NCBI GenBank assembly: GCA_016235245.1
Contig: JACRLO010000010.1
Coordinates: 119,851-183,850, forward strand
Length of the DNA stretch: 64,000 nucleotides
DNA from: Nitrospirota bacterium
Lineage (GTDB): Bacteria; Nitrospirota; Thermodesulfovibrionia; Thermodesulfovibrionales; UBA6898
Direction of reading: 5' to 3'
The position numbers and the translations under genes are program-made. Below the pieces are notes generated by a model. The model saw only the letters and a program-made list of their open reading frames with translations, was not told where the DNA came from and did no database searches. The stretch's first letter is position 1, and each line of letters starts with the position of its first letter. Positions 34,601-43,550 of the stretch are shown one piece after another.

Positions 34601-35586
34601 TGTATCTGAAGAAGTTCGCTTTCTCGCGCTTCTATGTGGAAGCAAAGATGAATAATATCACGAGCATCATATCACCGGAGTTTTCGGTGAACTTTGGCGG
34701 GAGCCTTCTTTACAAGGGGACTCCTCTTGCGCAGATAGTATCGGGCAATATTGATATAAATCGTGCGCGGTACAAGGAACGCGTGGAATGGAAGAGCTGG
34801 CTGCTCCAGGCAAAGAAGGCGGAAAAAATCCGGACAGACATTGCGAGTTATGAGAAGGCGAACCTGAATATCAAGATCACCGGAAAGGATAACATCTCGA
34901 TTGATAACAATGTCGCGCGGGCGGTCGTAAGTTCTGATATGGTGTTGCGGGGGACCCTGAATCGTCCGGTACTGTTTGGCAGGCTCGAAACAAAGGATGG
35001 GACAGTATACTTCAGGAATAATGAATTTAAAATTCTGCATGCCAGCACGGATTTTGCAGATCCGAACCGTCTCAATCCTGTTATTGCCATCGCGGCCGAG
35101 ACAACGGTCAAGGGCTACCGGATCAAGATGAACCTTGAGGGGCAGCTTGACCATTTTAATATGTCACTTGTTTCGGACCCGCCGTTGAAGGAGATGGATG
35201 TGCTTTCCCTGCTGACGGTCGGACAGGCCGGAGGAGGCGTCAAGGGCTTTGAGGCTGGCATAGGCGCCGGCGAGGCGACATCTTTTGTGACCGGCAAGAT
35301 GCAGGATGTGATCGAGGAGCGGGTGCGTTCGATAACCGGCCTCGACCGTTTTCAGATCGATCCCTATGTTTCAAAGACCACGGGAACGGTCGAACCCATG
35401 GTGACAGTATCCAAGCGCATGCTTGGGGAAAAGTTCTTTGTGACCTATTCAAGCGCTCTGGGCAGCAGGGAAGAGCAGATCGTAAAGCTGGAATACTTCG
35501 TGAATAAAAAAATATCTCTGGTCGGCATCCGCGACGAGCGCGGCATCGCAGGCGGCGATATTCGTTTCAGATTCGAGTTTAAGTAA
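31657..35586 (+). CDS. TamB/AsmA-like inner-membrane-anchored giant protein
   Basis: 1309 aa. N-terminal membrane anchor (SLLIAFLLVMLVIGLVL), then a long repetitive beta-rich periplasmic region of the AsmA/DUF3971 type, ending in a TamB C-terminal (DUF490) domain with MDVLSLLTVGQAGGGVKGFE and DRFQIDPYVSKTTGTVEPMV. Such proteins bridge inner and outer membranes and are proposed to move phospholipids or assist outer-membrane protein insertion. It overlaps glnD by 22 bp and is followed 29 bp later by its likely partner, the BamA/TamA-like protein. Confidence 0.88.
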   Translation: MEYAKKLKNYSLLIAFLLVMLVIGLVLRGPHISNTLKKVILPELELATGKKVIAQKIYINIFPLFIEARDLKIFDDEGNKILLARRVKAYLDISGLFNRSLTIRRLVIREPVLEATQEQAESIEKNIRDYLATTRKDSLKVKVIALDLQQGSARLSSLKLKTALDIKGVSGEAILSETQRLRVDAKSVSMRREGLPELTAAISAGVLVKGNTVSIQKIAVTTHGSQVTAEGDVKQGGADLKTAASVVVSSVKELFGLKKSGEGKVSVSGMVKYAKDNTTLDLSLAGNFYLETLMELLKVNEKLEGLVEFKGDVKGPLKDIVAKGSAVMTKGNLYHVEIDKVACKVHYEKGTMRFFDGDGRLYNGRATASAAIALPVVNHFTLDIDFADADSKPLFKLIGWDPGVPPGKVKGTLHHAGERFSPKGIFHYVSAETGNDVLGRVRSMTGSYDLEGDLLALRDLTVRTGKSEALAGGMVDIKHKTLDLPVVMTTTDLHEITAPYFEPLKGEGEFRGKVTGTFDDPMISGKAAIAKASLSGYPAERITADLAYRKHLLEVKDLAAGDGSGSAHVSGTIAFKDAKELFDIARPTWGLRAVMKNIESGKFVKIFFPGYSGSGRFFATARLEGFGKLPDVKAEVSLETATVFDVPVHAASFHFAYAASKIVFTAMTVRQGESVARGELTIYPDETFSYTASADNIRLSDIIRRPLQGEVIATLTSEGRGAFDNPTISIDARMIEGALKGKQIGKGVITASLKDKEFVANAKLINDRITMSARGRTDGLMPWEASADFQTGRYDFLITSLLKDIPEDLILNLNGSVSLHGTRNHIAGAALIRHVVLSMYGYSFTNEEEISLDLKDRALSLGKMALRSGSTVFRAGGSIDFGRSYNISVEGSSALSPFKSFSTRLGVLRGDAVFVIGVNGDWENPKVNGGISLANGSIGLKDYPSYRITDLKGYLYMDNDRVVLQDLRGKLGGGDLDLSGVLYLKKFAFSRFYVEAKMNNITSIISPEFSVNFGGSLLYKGTPLAQIVSGNIDINRARYKERVEWKSWLLQAKKAEKIRTDIASYEKANLNIKITGKDNISIDNNVARAVVSSDMVLRGTLNRPVLFGRLETKDGTVYFRNNEFKILHASTDFADPNRLNPVIAIAAETTVKGYRIKMNLEGQLDHFNMSLVSDPPLKEMDVLSLLTVGQAGGGVKGFEAGIGAGEATSFVTGKMQDVIEERVRSITGLDRFQIDPYVSKTTGTVEPMVTVSKRMLGEKFFVTYSSALGSREEQIVKLEYFVNKKISLVGIRDERGIAGGDIRFRFEFK

Positions 35587-35615
35587 AATAGACGGGTTTA
35601 AAGGACAGGAAACGG

Positions 35616-38372
35616 TTGAAAGCAGGAACTGACATAAAGACGCGCAGCGTAAGCAGACTGGTCGCCCTGATCACGACCTTCTCTGCCTGCCTGTGCCTGC
35701 TTTTGTCTGCCGCTCCTGCTGCTGCCGCTACCGTCGGCACGCTGGAGATCGAGGGGCTCCATTCGCTTGAAAAGCAGGAGATGGTCGATATGCTCGGCCT
35801 CAGGGCTGGTGATCCTGTCGATGCCGAGATCATCAGGACTGCTATTAAACGGGCCTTCCGAAAGGGGATCTTCGATGATATTTCGATCGAGGTCACAGAC
35901 GGCGAGCCCTGCCTTGTGACGGTGAAGATACGCGAGAAGGATATGATCCGGAAGGTTGACGTGCAGGGGAACTATTCTCTTTCTGCCGGAACGGTAAGAG
36001 AGTTGCTTGCACTGAAGGAGGGCGGGGTGATGCGCCCTGACCTTATTGATCAGGCAGCCGCAGAGCTGAAGGCTCAGTTTGCCTCCCTCGGATTTCCCGA
36101 GGCGAAGATCGGGATCAGTGCGTCCCGGACTGCAGAGCATCACCATGCGGTAACGCTTACGGTTACAATCGAAGCCGGTCCCCCTCTTGTCATAAAAGAG
36201 GTGAAGGTCACCGGCACTGACCTTGTCCTGGCGGGCGACCTCAGGGTATCTTCCGGCGATATCTACGATCAGGTCAGGATCAGAAAAGAGCTGCAGAGGA
36301 TACGGGAGAGGCTGAAGAAGGACGGCTATGTCAAACCGAAGGCAGGTTCTTATTCTTTTCAGGATGGTATCCTTAGCGTGCCGATTGAACCTGGCAAGAA
36401 GCTTTCGGTGGAGCTTCAGGGCAATAGTGCGCTATCGACCGGGCGTCTTGTAAAGGAGCTGCCGTTTTTTGAAGGCGAGGTCTTTAATGACGAGTCTGTT
36501 GATGAAGCGGTAAACAGGATGCTCTCCCTTTATCATAAGGAGGGGTATTCCCTTGCCCAGATAGCGCCCGTGGTGCAGTCGGATCAGCAGCAGCTCGAGC
36601 TGACTTTTTTCGTGTATGAAGGCAGACAGGCTAAGATCGGGACGATCCAGTTCAGCGGTGCTGAGCTTCCTCCACGCATACTGCAGAGTGTGCTCGAACT
36701 GAAAGAGGGCGCGCCATATAATCCGGACGTCAGACAGCGCGACAGGGATACGCTCAGGGAATACTATGCTGCATTGGGGTATCTCGAAGCCTCGGTTGGG
36801 GAGATAGAACTGCGTACTGATGAGACCTCCGGCAGGATAGACCTGATCGTCCCTATTGACCAGGGCAGGCTCACAACCATTGACATCCTTGATATCAGGG
36901 GTGTTGAGCCGTCAAGAAGAGAACAACTGCTTGCCCTGATCGCGCTCAGGCAGGGGCAGCCTTACAATGAGGTCGAGATATCCGATGCCCGTTTCAGAAT
37001 TATCGATCTCTACGCGCGGGAGGGATATGCCAACATCGACGTTTTGGTGCAGCGTACGATTGAGAATCACCGCGCCCAGGTCCTTTTTACCGTTTCGGAG
37101 GGCAGGAAAAAGACAATCGGCAAGACTGTCGTGGCAGGCAACGAGCAGACACGGTATGGGGTCATCAAAAGAGAGATAGCCAATGCTGAAGGCTCTCCCT
37201 ACAGTTTCAGCATCCTTGCCGAGAAACGGCAGAAGCTGTTCAGGCTTGGTCTGTTTACCGACGTAGAGATAGAGGCCTCCGATGCCGATGGTGACCGGAA
37301 GGACCTTCTTGTCCGCGTTAAGGAAGGCAATGCCGGCACCTTTGAATTCGGCTTGGGGTATGCCGAGTATGAACATTTTCGTGGTTATTTTGAATTAGGC
37401 TACAAAAATTTATTCGGCCTCAACCGGCAGGGGCTCTTCAGAACTGAACTCAGTTCTCTTGAGCGAAGGTTTATTCTGCAGTATCACGAACCCTGGTTCC
37501 TGGGGACCTCACTGCCGCTCAGGGTGATATTCATGCATGAGAACAAAAAGGAACTCAGGATCCCCGACAGGGTGGTCCGGTATCAGCTCGAGCGCGACAC
37601 GGTCAACGTCGGCGTTGAGAAGAAACTGGCCGATTCTCTTAAGGGAGAACTCTATTACGAGTTTTCTCTGGTGAAGACGACTGACGTACAGCCTGATGTG
37701 GTGCTGAGCAGGGAGGACGTCGGAACTCTTGCGATCAGTTCGGTGCGGTCCTCTCTTTATTTTGATACGCGTGACAATCCTTTTGAACCCCAAAAAGGCA
37801 TGCTTGCCGGAATAACGGCCAAGATTGCCTCGCCGCTGCTTTTTTCAGAAACGCATTTTATCAAGGTGACAATGTTTACAAGCTTCTTCCACCAACTGCA
37901 TAAGAGAGTGGTCCTTGGAATCTCTGCCCGTGGCGGCATTGCCTATGGTTTCGGTAAAACGACAGAACTGCCCATTGTTGAGCGTTATTTCCTGGGCGGC
38001 AGATCTTCCGTGCGGGGATATGATCAGGACATGCTCGGGCCGAAGGGCAGCGACGGAAACCCTACAGGAGGCAATGCCTTTGTTATGGGCAGCGTCGAGC
38101 TCAGAACAGATGTCGGCAAGGGCATCAGTATTGTGCCATTCGTTGATTTCGGCAATGTCTGGATCAATACGAATGATTTTTCGCCGACTGACATAAAATA
38201 TACTGCAGGTGTAGGGTTGCGCTATGCTACTCCTGTCGGGCCGTTAAGAGTTGATTATGGATATAAGCTGAAGCGGGATGTGGTCTGCATTGACCGGACG
38301 CCCCCGCTGCCGCCGCAGTGTTCTCCGGAAAGCCGCGGCGCAATCCATTTCAGCATCGGACATGCGTTTTAG
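35616..38372 (+). CDS. BamA/TamA-like outer-membrane assembly protein
   Basis: 918 aa from a TTG at 35616 (AAGGACAGGAAACGG upstream; no better in-frame start). Signal peptide (to about AAAA 37), about six POTRA repeats (about 38-560, e.g. VGTLEIEGLHSLEKQEMVDM), and a C-terminal Omp85 barrel with the loop-6 motif GGRSSVRGYDQDMLGP and a terminal aromatic residue (HFSIGHAF). Located after a TamB-like gene, as tamA is with tamB, but the number of POTRAs exceeds the three of classical TamA. Confidence 0.9.
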   Translation: MKAGTDIKTRSVSRLVALITTFSACLCLLLSAAPAAAATVGTLEIEGLHSLEKQEMVDMLGLRAGDPVDAEIIRTAIKRAFRKGIFDDISIEVTDGEPCLVTVKIREKDMIRKVDVQGNYSLSAGTVRELLALKEGGVMRPDLIDQAAAELKAQFASLGFPEAKIGISASRTAEHHHAVTLTVTIEAGPPLVIKEVKVTGTDLVLAGDLRVSSGDIYDQVRIRKELQRIRERLKKDGYVKPKAGSYSFQDGILSVPIEPGKKLSVELQGNSALSTGRLVKELPFFEGEVFNDESVDEAVNRMLSLYHKEGYSLAQIAPVVQSDQQQLELTFFVYEGRQAKIGTIQFSGAELPPRILQSVLELKEGAPYNPDVRQRDRDTLREYYAALGYLEASVGEIELRTDETSGRIDLIVPIDQGRLTTIDILDIRGVEPSRREQLLALIALRQGQPYNEVEISDARFRIIDLYAREGYANIDVLVQRTIENHRAQVLFTVSEGRKKTIGKTVVAGNEQTRYGVIKREIANAEGSPYSFSILAEKRQKLFRLGLFTDVEIEASDADGDRKDLLVRVKEGNAGTFEFGLGYAEYEHFRGYFELGYKNLFGLNRQGLFRTELSSLERRFILQYHEPWFLGTSLPLRVIFMHENKKELRIPDRVVRYQLERDTVNVGVEKKLADSLKGELYYEFSLVKTTDVQPDVVLSREDVGTLAISSVRSSLYFDTRDNPFEPQKGMLAGITAKIASPLLFSETHFIKVTMFTSFFHQLHKRVVLGISARGGIAYGFGKTTELPIVERYFLGGRSSVRGYDQDMLGPKGSDGNPTGGNAFVMGSVELRTDVGKGISIVPFVDFGNVWINTNDFSPTDIKYTAGVGLRYATPVGPLRVDYGYKLKRDVVCIDRTPPLPPQCSPESRGAIHFSIGHAF

Positions 38373-38384
38373 AGGCCGTAATGG

Positions 38385-38498
38385 GTGATGGGTAATGAGT
38401 GAAAGACGAAAAACGGGAGTTTGTAAAATGCTCATGAGGATACTAAAAGTCTCGTTAATGGTTCTTTTTCTCATCACTGATCACTCATCACTCATCAC
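38385..38498. repeat. Inverted GTGATGRGTRATGAGTGA repeat flanking the SurA-like start
   Basis: Left arm GTGATGGGTAATGAGTGA (38385-38402) and right arm TCACTCATCACTCATCAC (38481-38498) are complementary at 16 of 18 positions. The right arm lies inside the signal-peptide coding region of the next gene. The composition is simple-repeat-like and probably a member of a dispersed family. Confidence 0.6.
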
Positions 38499-38940
38499 GG
38501 GCACCTGCTCTGCCATCAGCGATCGTGTCATCGCCTTTGTTGACGATCATGCCATTACCGAGAGCGAGCTGCAGGAGAGCTACAAGGCTGCGAGTATCCT
38601 TTCCCGCAGCATAACGCGTGAAGAAGTCCTCAATACCATGATTAACCGGGTGATTCTTCTTAAGGAGGCGAAGAAATACCGCATTGAGGCCCCGACGGTC
38701 GACGAGGTGCTGAAAGAGTATATTGACATCAAGATCCGTGCCTTTATCCGGGTGAATGACGCTGATATAGAAAAATTCTATAACGCAAATATGCAGAATT
38801 TTCAGGATAAAGGGTATGAGGATGTGCGGGACGAGATTGACATGTTTCTTACCGAAAAGGAACTGAACGAGCGTCTTAAGGAGACTCTGAGCGACCTCCG
38901 AAAGAAGGCCTATATCAGGATATACCTTGATACTAAATGA
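38428..38940 (+). CDS. SurA N-terminal-domain protein lacking the PPIase domain
   Basis: 170 aa from ATG 38428 (GGGAG about 8 bp upstream). Signal-peptide-like hydrophobic start (MRILKVSLMVLFLI), interrupted by a polar stretch (TDHSSLITG) encoded by the repeat arm, then the SurA N-terminal pattern DRVIAFVDDHAITESEL and helical chaperone sequence. The parvulin PPIase domain of full SurA is absent. Placed directly after the outer-membrane assembly gene, it probably acts as a periplasmic chaperone. Confidence 0.78.
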   Translation: MLMRILKVSLMVLFLITDHSSLITGTCSAISDRVIAFVDDHAITESELQESYKAASILSRSITREEVLNTMINRVILLKEAKKYRIEAPTVDEVLKEYIDIKIRAFIRVNDADIEKFYNANMQNFQDKGYEDVRDEIDMFLTEKELNERLKETLSDLRKKAYIRIYLDTK

Positions 38941-38970
38941 CCAGCCTGCAGTCTCCACATTCCCCTGACC

Positions 38971-40203
38971 GTGCATAACCGCAGGCAGATCCTCAGCTGG
39001 TGTCTTTTTGATTTTGCGAATTCGAGCTATTCAGCAGTCATCGCTGCAGTCATATTCCCGGTATTCTATGTCTCCGCCATTGTCGGCAATGCCTCGGGCC
39101 AGGGAGATGTCTGGTGGGGAAGGACCATATCGCTCAGCATGGCATTCGTTGCCCTCTCTTCTCCGTTGCTCGGCGGTATTGCTGATTACAGCGGAAGGCG
39201 GAAGCGCCTTCTCTTTCTCTACACAATGGCCTGTGTCATTGCCATATCCATGTTTCCTATTCTTGGGAAAGGGATGGTGCTTGAGGGTTTTTTCCTCGTC
39301 CTCATTGCCAATATCGGTATGGAAGGTGGTCTGGTTTTTTACAATTCCTTTCTTCCGGAGATAGCACAGAGGCAATACCAGGGCCGCGTATCTGCATGGG
39401 GTTTTGGCGTAGGGTACGCCGGTTCGATACTTTCACTGCTTTTTGCACTTCCGCTGGTAAAGGCAGGACGGTTTGCCGAGACCTGGATCATGGTGGCGTT
39501 CTTCTTTGCGTTATTTTCCCTTCCCGCGTTTCTGTTTCTCCCGAAAGACAGAACAACAGGATTGTCTGTTGTCGGTTCTGCAATGAAAGGGTGGACCTAT
39601 TTTCTGTCAGTCATCAGGGAGATCTTTGCAACCCGTCAATTAAGGAAGTTCATGATCTCCTACCTGGTTTATGAGGACGGCGTCAATACGGTCATCGTCT
39701 TTTCGAGCATCTTTGCCGCGACAACGCTCGGTTTTTCCTCCCAGGAGCTGATTGGCCTTTATCTTATAGTCCAGGTGACTGCCCTTGCCGGAGCATTTGT
39801 TATGGCAAAGCCTATTGACTCCTGGGGGCCGAAGAAGGTCGTGACCCTTTCTCTGATGCTCTGGTCTACGGTAGCGGTGGCTGCCTATTTCATCGAGGCC
39901 AAGAGACCGTTTCTTATTCTTGCCTCAGTTGCCGGCCTTGGGCTTGGGACGGTACAGGCTGCAAGCAGGGCATTCTTCACGCAGTTCATACCTGCCGGAA
40001 GAGAAAGCGAATACTTCGGGGTCTACTCTCTTGTCGGGAAATCGTCTGCTGTGCTCGGCCCTCTGGTATTTGGCTATATCTCATCGACCTTCGGCAGTCA
40101 GCGGCCTGCAATACTCGCTGTTTCCCTGTTTTTTATCGGAGGTTTTTTTCTTCTGAGAACGGTTAAGGCTGGCGGCCCGAATATTGCGAAACGAGAAAGT
40201 TAA
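38971..40203 (+). CDS. UMF1-family MFS transporter
   Basis: 410-aa polytopic protein with 12 expected helices. The opening SWCLFDFANSSYSAVIAAVI and the GGIADYSGRRKRLL loop match the Atg22/UMF1 branch of the major facilitator superfamily. Homologues are implicated in amino-acid or other metabolite efflux; the substrate here is unknown. Convergent with the nitronate monooxygenase-like gene. Confidence 0.86.
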   Translation: MHNRRQILSWCLFDFANSSYSAVIAAVIFPVFYVSAIVGNASGQGDVWWGRTISLSMAFVALSSPLLGGIADYSGRRKRLLFLYTMACVIAISMFPILGKGMVLEGFFLVLIANIGMEGGLVFYNSFLPEIAQRQYQGRVSAWGFGVGYAGSILSLLFALPLVKAGRFAETWIMVAFFFALFSLPAFLFLPKDRTTGLSVVGSAMKGWTYFLSVIREIFATRQLRKFMISYLVYEDGVNTVIVFSSIFAATTLGFSSQELIGLYLIVQVTALAGAFVMAKPIDSWGPKKVVTLSLMLWSTVAVAAYFIEAKRPFLILASVAGLGLGTVQAASRAFFTQFIPAGRESEYFGVYSLVGKSSAVLGPLVFGYISSTFGSQRPAILAVSLFFIGGFFLLRTVKAGGPNIAKRES

Positions 40204-40221
40204 AAAGGATCAGGCGGTGGG

Positions 40222-41316
40222 TCAGAGCTTACCAGTCAGTTCCTGCATCAGGGTCTGAACACTGACGATTTTATCTACCCGTGAAGCATTGGTTCCGACG
40301 GTATACAGAGGTTCCTCTTTATCGGCATTATAGTTGGCTGAACTCAGCAGACCATTACAGATACAGAAGTGATGATCGTTGCTGGCCTTTGCGGGACAGA
40401 CGCTGTATTTGCCTTCGCTGTCTTTCTGCAATACATATCCCTTGTCGCATTTCGGTTTTCGCAGCTTTGAAAGTGCAGAGACATACATGGGAGACTGCTT
40501 GATGATCCTGAAGGGAAGGCCGCAGGGCGAACCAGGATCAAAGGCAACGATAATGTCTTCATCCTGAGCGGTAACGACAGAGCGCTTATAATCCGGAGAT
40601 GCGCTGCTCTCTTCGGTAGCGAGGAAGCGGGTTCCCATCTGGACTCCGTCAGCCCCTGCCTTCATAAACCGTGCAATATCCTCGTGCGTATAGATGCCGC
40701 CTGCAACGATGATCGGAAAATCACCATATTTTTTTGCTGCATCCTTGACCGGCGGCAATAAGTTTTCAAGTTTGTTCGCCTCAATGTCTATCTGGTCCAT
40801 TTTAAAGCCGAGATGGCCGCCTGCAAGAGGTCCCTCCAGCACGATGGCATCAGGCCGGTAACCGAGTTTCTCCCATTTTTTGCAGATGATCTCGAGAGCC
40901 CGCGTTGATGAAACGATCGGGATAAGGGCTGTATCTTTCGGATCCTGTATGGCAGGGAGTGAAACCGGAAGGCCTGCGCCGGAAATGATCACATCAGCGC
41001 CGGCGTCAAGGGCTCCTTTTACCGAATCATTGTAGTCACGGGAAAGTGCGCACATGATGTTGATGCCGGCAAAACCGCCATTGGCTTTAGCCTGGGAAAC
41101 CTCTTCATACGCAGCCTCATAGGAATTGAGTTTCTTGCCTGTGCGCTCCGACACCAGACGGTCAAGGCAGGCGCTTGAAACAATGCCTACGCCGCCTTCT
41201 TTCGCAACAGCACTGGCAAGAGGAAAGAGGGAAACGCCGACTCCCATACCGCCCTGGATGATGGGTACCGGTATCGTCTTTCCCTTTATGGTTAATGGCA
41301 AAAGTGCTTCGATCAT
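40222..41316 (-). CDS. Nitronate monooxygenase-like FMN enzyme with C-terminal Cys cluster
   Basis: 364 aa TIM-barrel FMN protein: PIIQGGMGVGVSLFPLASAV at the N-terminus, PDAIVLEGPLAGGHLG with the expected His, and PIIVAGGIYTHEDIARFMKAG followed by GADGVQMGTRFLAT for FMN phosphate. Related to class II nitronate monooxygenases and FabK-like enoyl reductases. The C-terminal 90 residues contain five cysteines (GLPF...KCDKGYVLQ, SVCPAKASNDHHFCICNGLL), possibly an Fe-S or zinc site. FabK is the main alternative. Confidence 0.82.
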   Translation of the reverse strand: MIEALLPLTIKGKTIPVPIIQGGMGVGVSLFPLASAVAKEGGVGIVSSACLDRLVSERTGKKLNSYEAAYEEVSQAKANGGFAGINIMCALSRDYNDSVKGALDAGADVIISGAGLPVSLPAIQDPKDTALIPIVSSTRALEIICKKWEKLGYRPDAIVLEGPLAGGHLGFKMDQIDIEANKLENLLPPVKDAAKKYGDFPIIVAGGIYTHEDIARFMKAGADGVQMGTRFLATEESSASPDYKRSVVTAQDEDIIVAFDPGSPCGLPFRIIKQSPMYVSALSKLRKPKCDKGYVLQKDSEGKYSVCPAKASNDHHFCICNGLLSSANYNADKEEPLYTVGTNASRVDKIVSVQTLMQELTGKL

Positions 41317-41465
41317 AATTCTATTTATAATCGCGTATTACGGAAATTTTATCAAGTGATATTTTATTAATATAAGACGAAGCGCGAAAAATCCGGTAAA
41401 GGCTTTTCATGCCTCCTGCAAATGTTTTACAATAAACAAAACCACGCAGCAGAAAGGATACAATC

Positions 41466-42665
41466 ATGCTTTCTCCACGGGCACAGAAGATAAAACCATC
41501 ACCGACCCTCGCGATTGATTCGAGGGCAAAGGCCATGAAGGCTTCGGGTATCGACGTCATTAACTTTGGAGTTGGCGAGCCTGACTTCGACACACCGGAC
41601 AACATTAAAGAGGCTGCCTGCAAGGCGATCCGGGACGGCTTTACCAAATACACTGCGGTGGGCGGCATTGACCCGCTAAAGGATGCGATCATCGAGAAGT
41701 TTCAAAGGGACAACGGCCTAACCTATAAACGGGAAGAGATCGTTGTGTCCTGCGGAGCGAAGCACAGTCTGTATAATATCGCCCAGGCGCTTTATGGCCC
41801 CGGTGATGAGGTGATCATCCCGGTACCGTATTGGGTGTCCTATCCTGATCAGGTCCTTCTGAACGACGCAAAGCCTGTCTTTGTGAAGACGCTTGAGTCT
41901 GACTCGTTTATGGTGCGGCCTGAGGCGCTTGAGGCGTGTATCACCAAAAATACGAAGGCACTGATCCTGAACTCGCCGTCAAACCCCACAGGCATGCTCT
42001 ATGACAAAAAAGCGCTTGAGAAGATCGCAGCGCTTGCGGTCAAACATAATTTTTATGTGATATCTGATGAGATCTATGAAAAGCTGGTGTATGACGACTT
42101 TGCACACGTCAGCATAGCCTCCCTTGGCGAAGAGGTCAGGGCAAAGACCATTGTGGTAAACGGTCTTTCGAAGTCCCATGCCATGACAGGATGGAGGCTT
42201 GGTTACGCGGCAGGGCCGTCCGATGTGATCAAGGCCATGACCAACATCCAGAGCCAGTCAACGTCCAATCCCAACTCCATGACACAGAAGGCGGCAGTGG
42301 AAGCTCTGAACGGTCCTCAGGATTTTATCGAAACCATGCGTGCCGAGTTTGACAAACGGAGAAAATGTATTGTGAGCGAACTCAATACGATTCCCGGCAT
42401 GAGCTGTACCATGCCCAACGGTGCGTTCTACGCTTTTCCGAACACGGCAAAGATATACGGGGCAATGTTCAGGGACAAAGCGATCAACTCTTCGACAGAC
42501 CTTGCGCTCTATTTCCTTGAAGAGGCGAAGGTCGCGCTGGTCCATGGCGAGGCCTTTGGTGACGACAACTATGTGCGAATCTCCTATGCTACGTCCATGG
42601 ACGCTATCACGAAGGGACTGGAAAGGATCAGGCAGGCATTGCAGAACCTTGAGTTCAGGAAGTAG
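41466..42665 (+). CDS. PLP-dependent aminotransferase (aspartate aminotransferase-like)
   Basis: 399 aa, fold type I class I/II aminotransferase. NFGVGEPDFDTPDNIKEAA at the substrate-binding N-terminus, LNSPSNPTGMLY, YVISDEIYEKLVYDD, and the PLP lysine in NGLSKSHAMTGWRLGYAAG; the C-terminal arginine is in DNYVRISYATSM. Best fit: aspartate aminotransferase subgroup Ib. Era begins immediately after its stop, suggesting one transcript. Confidence 0.92.
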   Translation: MLSPRAQKIKPSPTLAIDSRAKAMKASGIDVINFGVGEPDFDTPDNIKEAACKAIRDGFTKYTAVGGIDPLKDAIIEKFQRDNGLTYKREEIVVSCGAKHSLYNIAQALYGPGDEVIIPVPYWVSYPDQVLLNDAKPVFVKTLESDSFMVRPEALEACITKNTKALILNSPSNPTGMLYDKKALEKIAALAVKHNFYVISDEIYEKLVYDDFAHVSIASLGEEVRAKTIVVNGLSKSHAMTGWRLGYAAGPSDVIKAMTNIQSQSTSNPNSMTQKAAVEALNGPQDFIETMRAEFDKRRKCIVSELNTIPGMSCTMPNGAFYAFPNTAKIYGAMFRDKAINSSTDLALYFLEEAKVALVHGEAFGDDNYVRISYATSMDAITKGLERIRQALQNLEFRK

Positions 42666-43550
42666 ATGACCGATACCTTCAGGTCAGGTTTTATTGCGCT
42701 CATCGGCAGGCCGAATGTCGGCAAGTCTACGCTTCTCAATGCGATTCTCGACCAGAAGATTGCAATTGTGGCAAACCGGCAGCAGACAACACGGAATAAA
42801 CTGCTGGGCATAAAGACCTTTGAGCATGCGCAGATGATATTTGTCGATACGCCCGGAATCCATAGTCCGCGCCATGCCCTTGGGGAATCGATGGTCAGGA
42901 CTGCGGAAGAGGCGATGCAGGATATTGATGTTGTTGCCTTCGTGACCGACGCCGACAAGCGTGATGAAGACCTTGCGATTATCGCTTTGTTTAAGAAACT
43001 GAAGACGCCTGTCCTGTTTGTGCTGAACAAGGCTGAGACAAAGAGTCCCTCCGAGATCTCTGATATTATCCATGCGTATGGCGATCTTTTTCCGTTCAGC
43101 GCGTTTCTCTCCCTGTCGGCGCTCAAGGTAAAAGGCATCGAGTTTCTGCTCGAAAAAATAAAAGGTCTTCTTTCTGAGGGGCCGAAATATTATGACGATG
43201 ACACGGTCACTGACCAGTATGAGCGGTTTATGACCGCTGAGATCATCCGGGAGAAGATCATCAAAAACACCTCTGAGGAGGTCCCCCATGCTGTTGCGGT
43301 TGAGATACAGGAATGGAAGGAAAAGAAAAAAGGTCTCGTCAGCATCAGTGCCGCCATCTACGTCGAACGGGAAGGGCAGAAAGGTATTATCATCGGGAAG
43401 AAGGGTGAAATGCTGAAGACGATAGGCAGCCAGGCGCGCAGGGATATCGAGAAACTGATCGCTTCAAAGGTGTTTCTTGAACTTTGGGTAAAAGTGAAGA
43501 AAGGCTGGCGCGATGATAAAAAAATTCTGCAGACACTGGGGTATCGGTAA
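42666..43550 (+). CDS. era: GTPase Era
   Basis: 294 aa, usual Era length. GTPase motifs G1 GRPNVGKST, G3 DTPGIHSPRHALGESM and G4 NKAE; KH domain at the C-terminus with GIIIGKKGEMLKTIGSQARR. Binds 16S rRNA and acts in 30S maturation. The G4 motif is NKAE rather than NKxD. Directly abuts the aminotransferase stop and the next gene start. Confidence 0.95.
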   Translation: MTDTFRSGFIALIGRPNVGKSTLLNAILDQKIAIVANRQQTTRNKLLGIKTFEHAQMIFVDTPGIHSPRHALGESMVRTAEEAMQDIDVVAFVTDADKRDEDLAIIALFKKLKTPVLFVLNKAETKSPSEISDIIHAYGDLFPFSAFLSLSALKVKGIEFLLEKIKGLLSEGPKYYDDDTVTDQYERFMTAEIIREKIIKNTSEEVPHAVAVEIQEWKEKKKGLVSISAAIYVEREGQKGIIIGKKGEMLKTIGSQARRDIEKLIASKVFLELWVKVKKGWRDDKKILQTLGYR

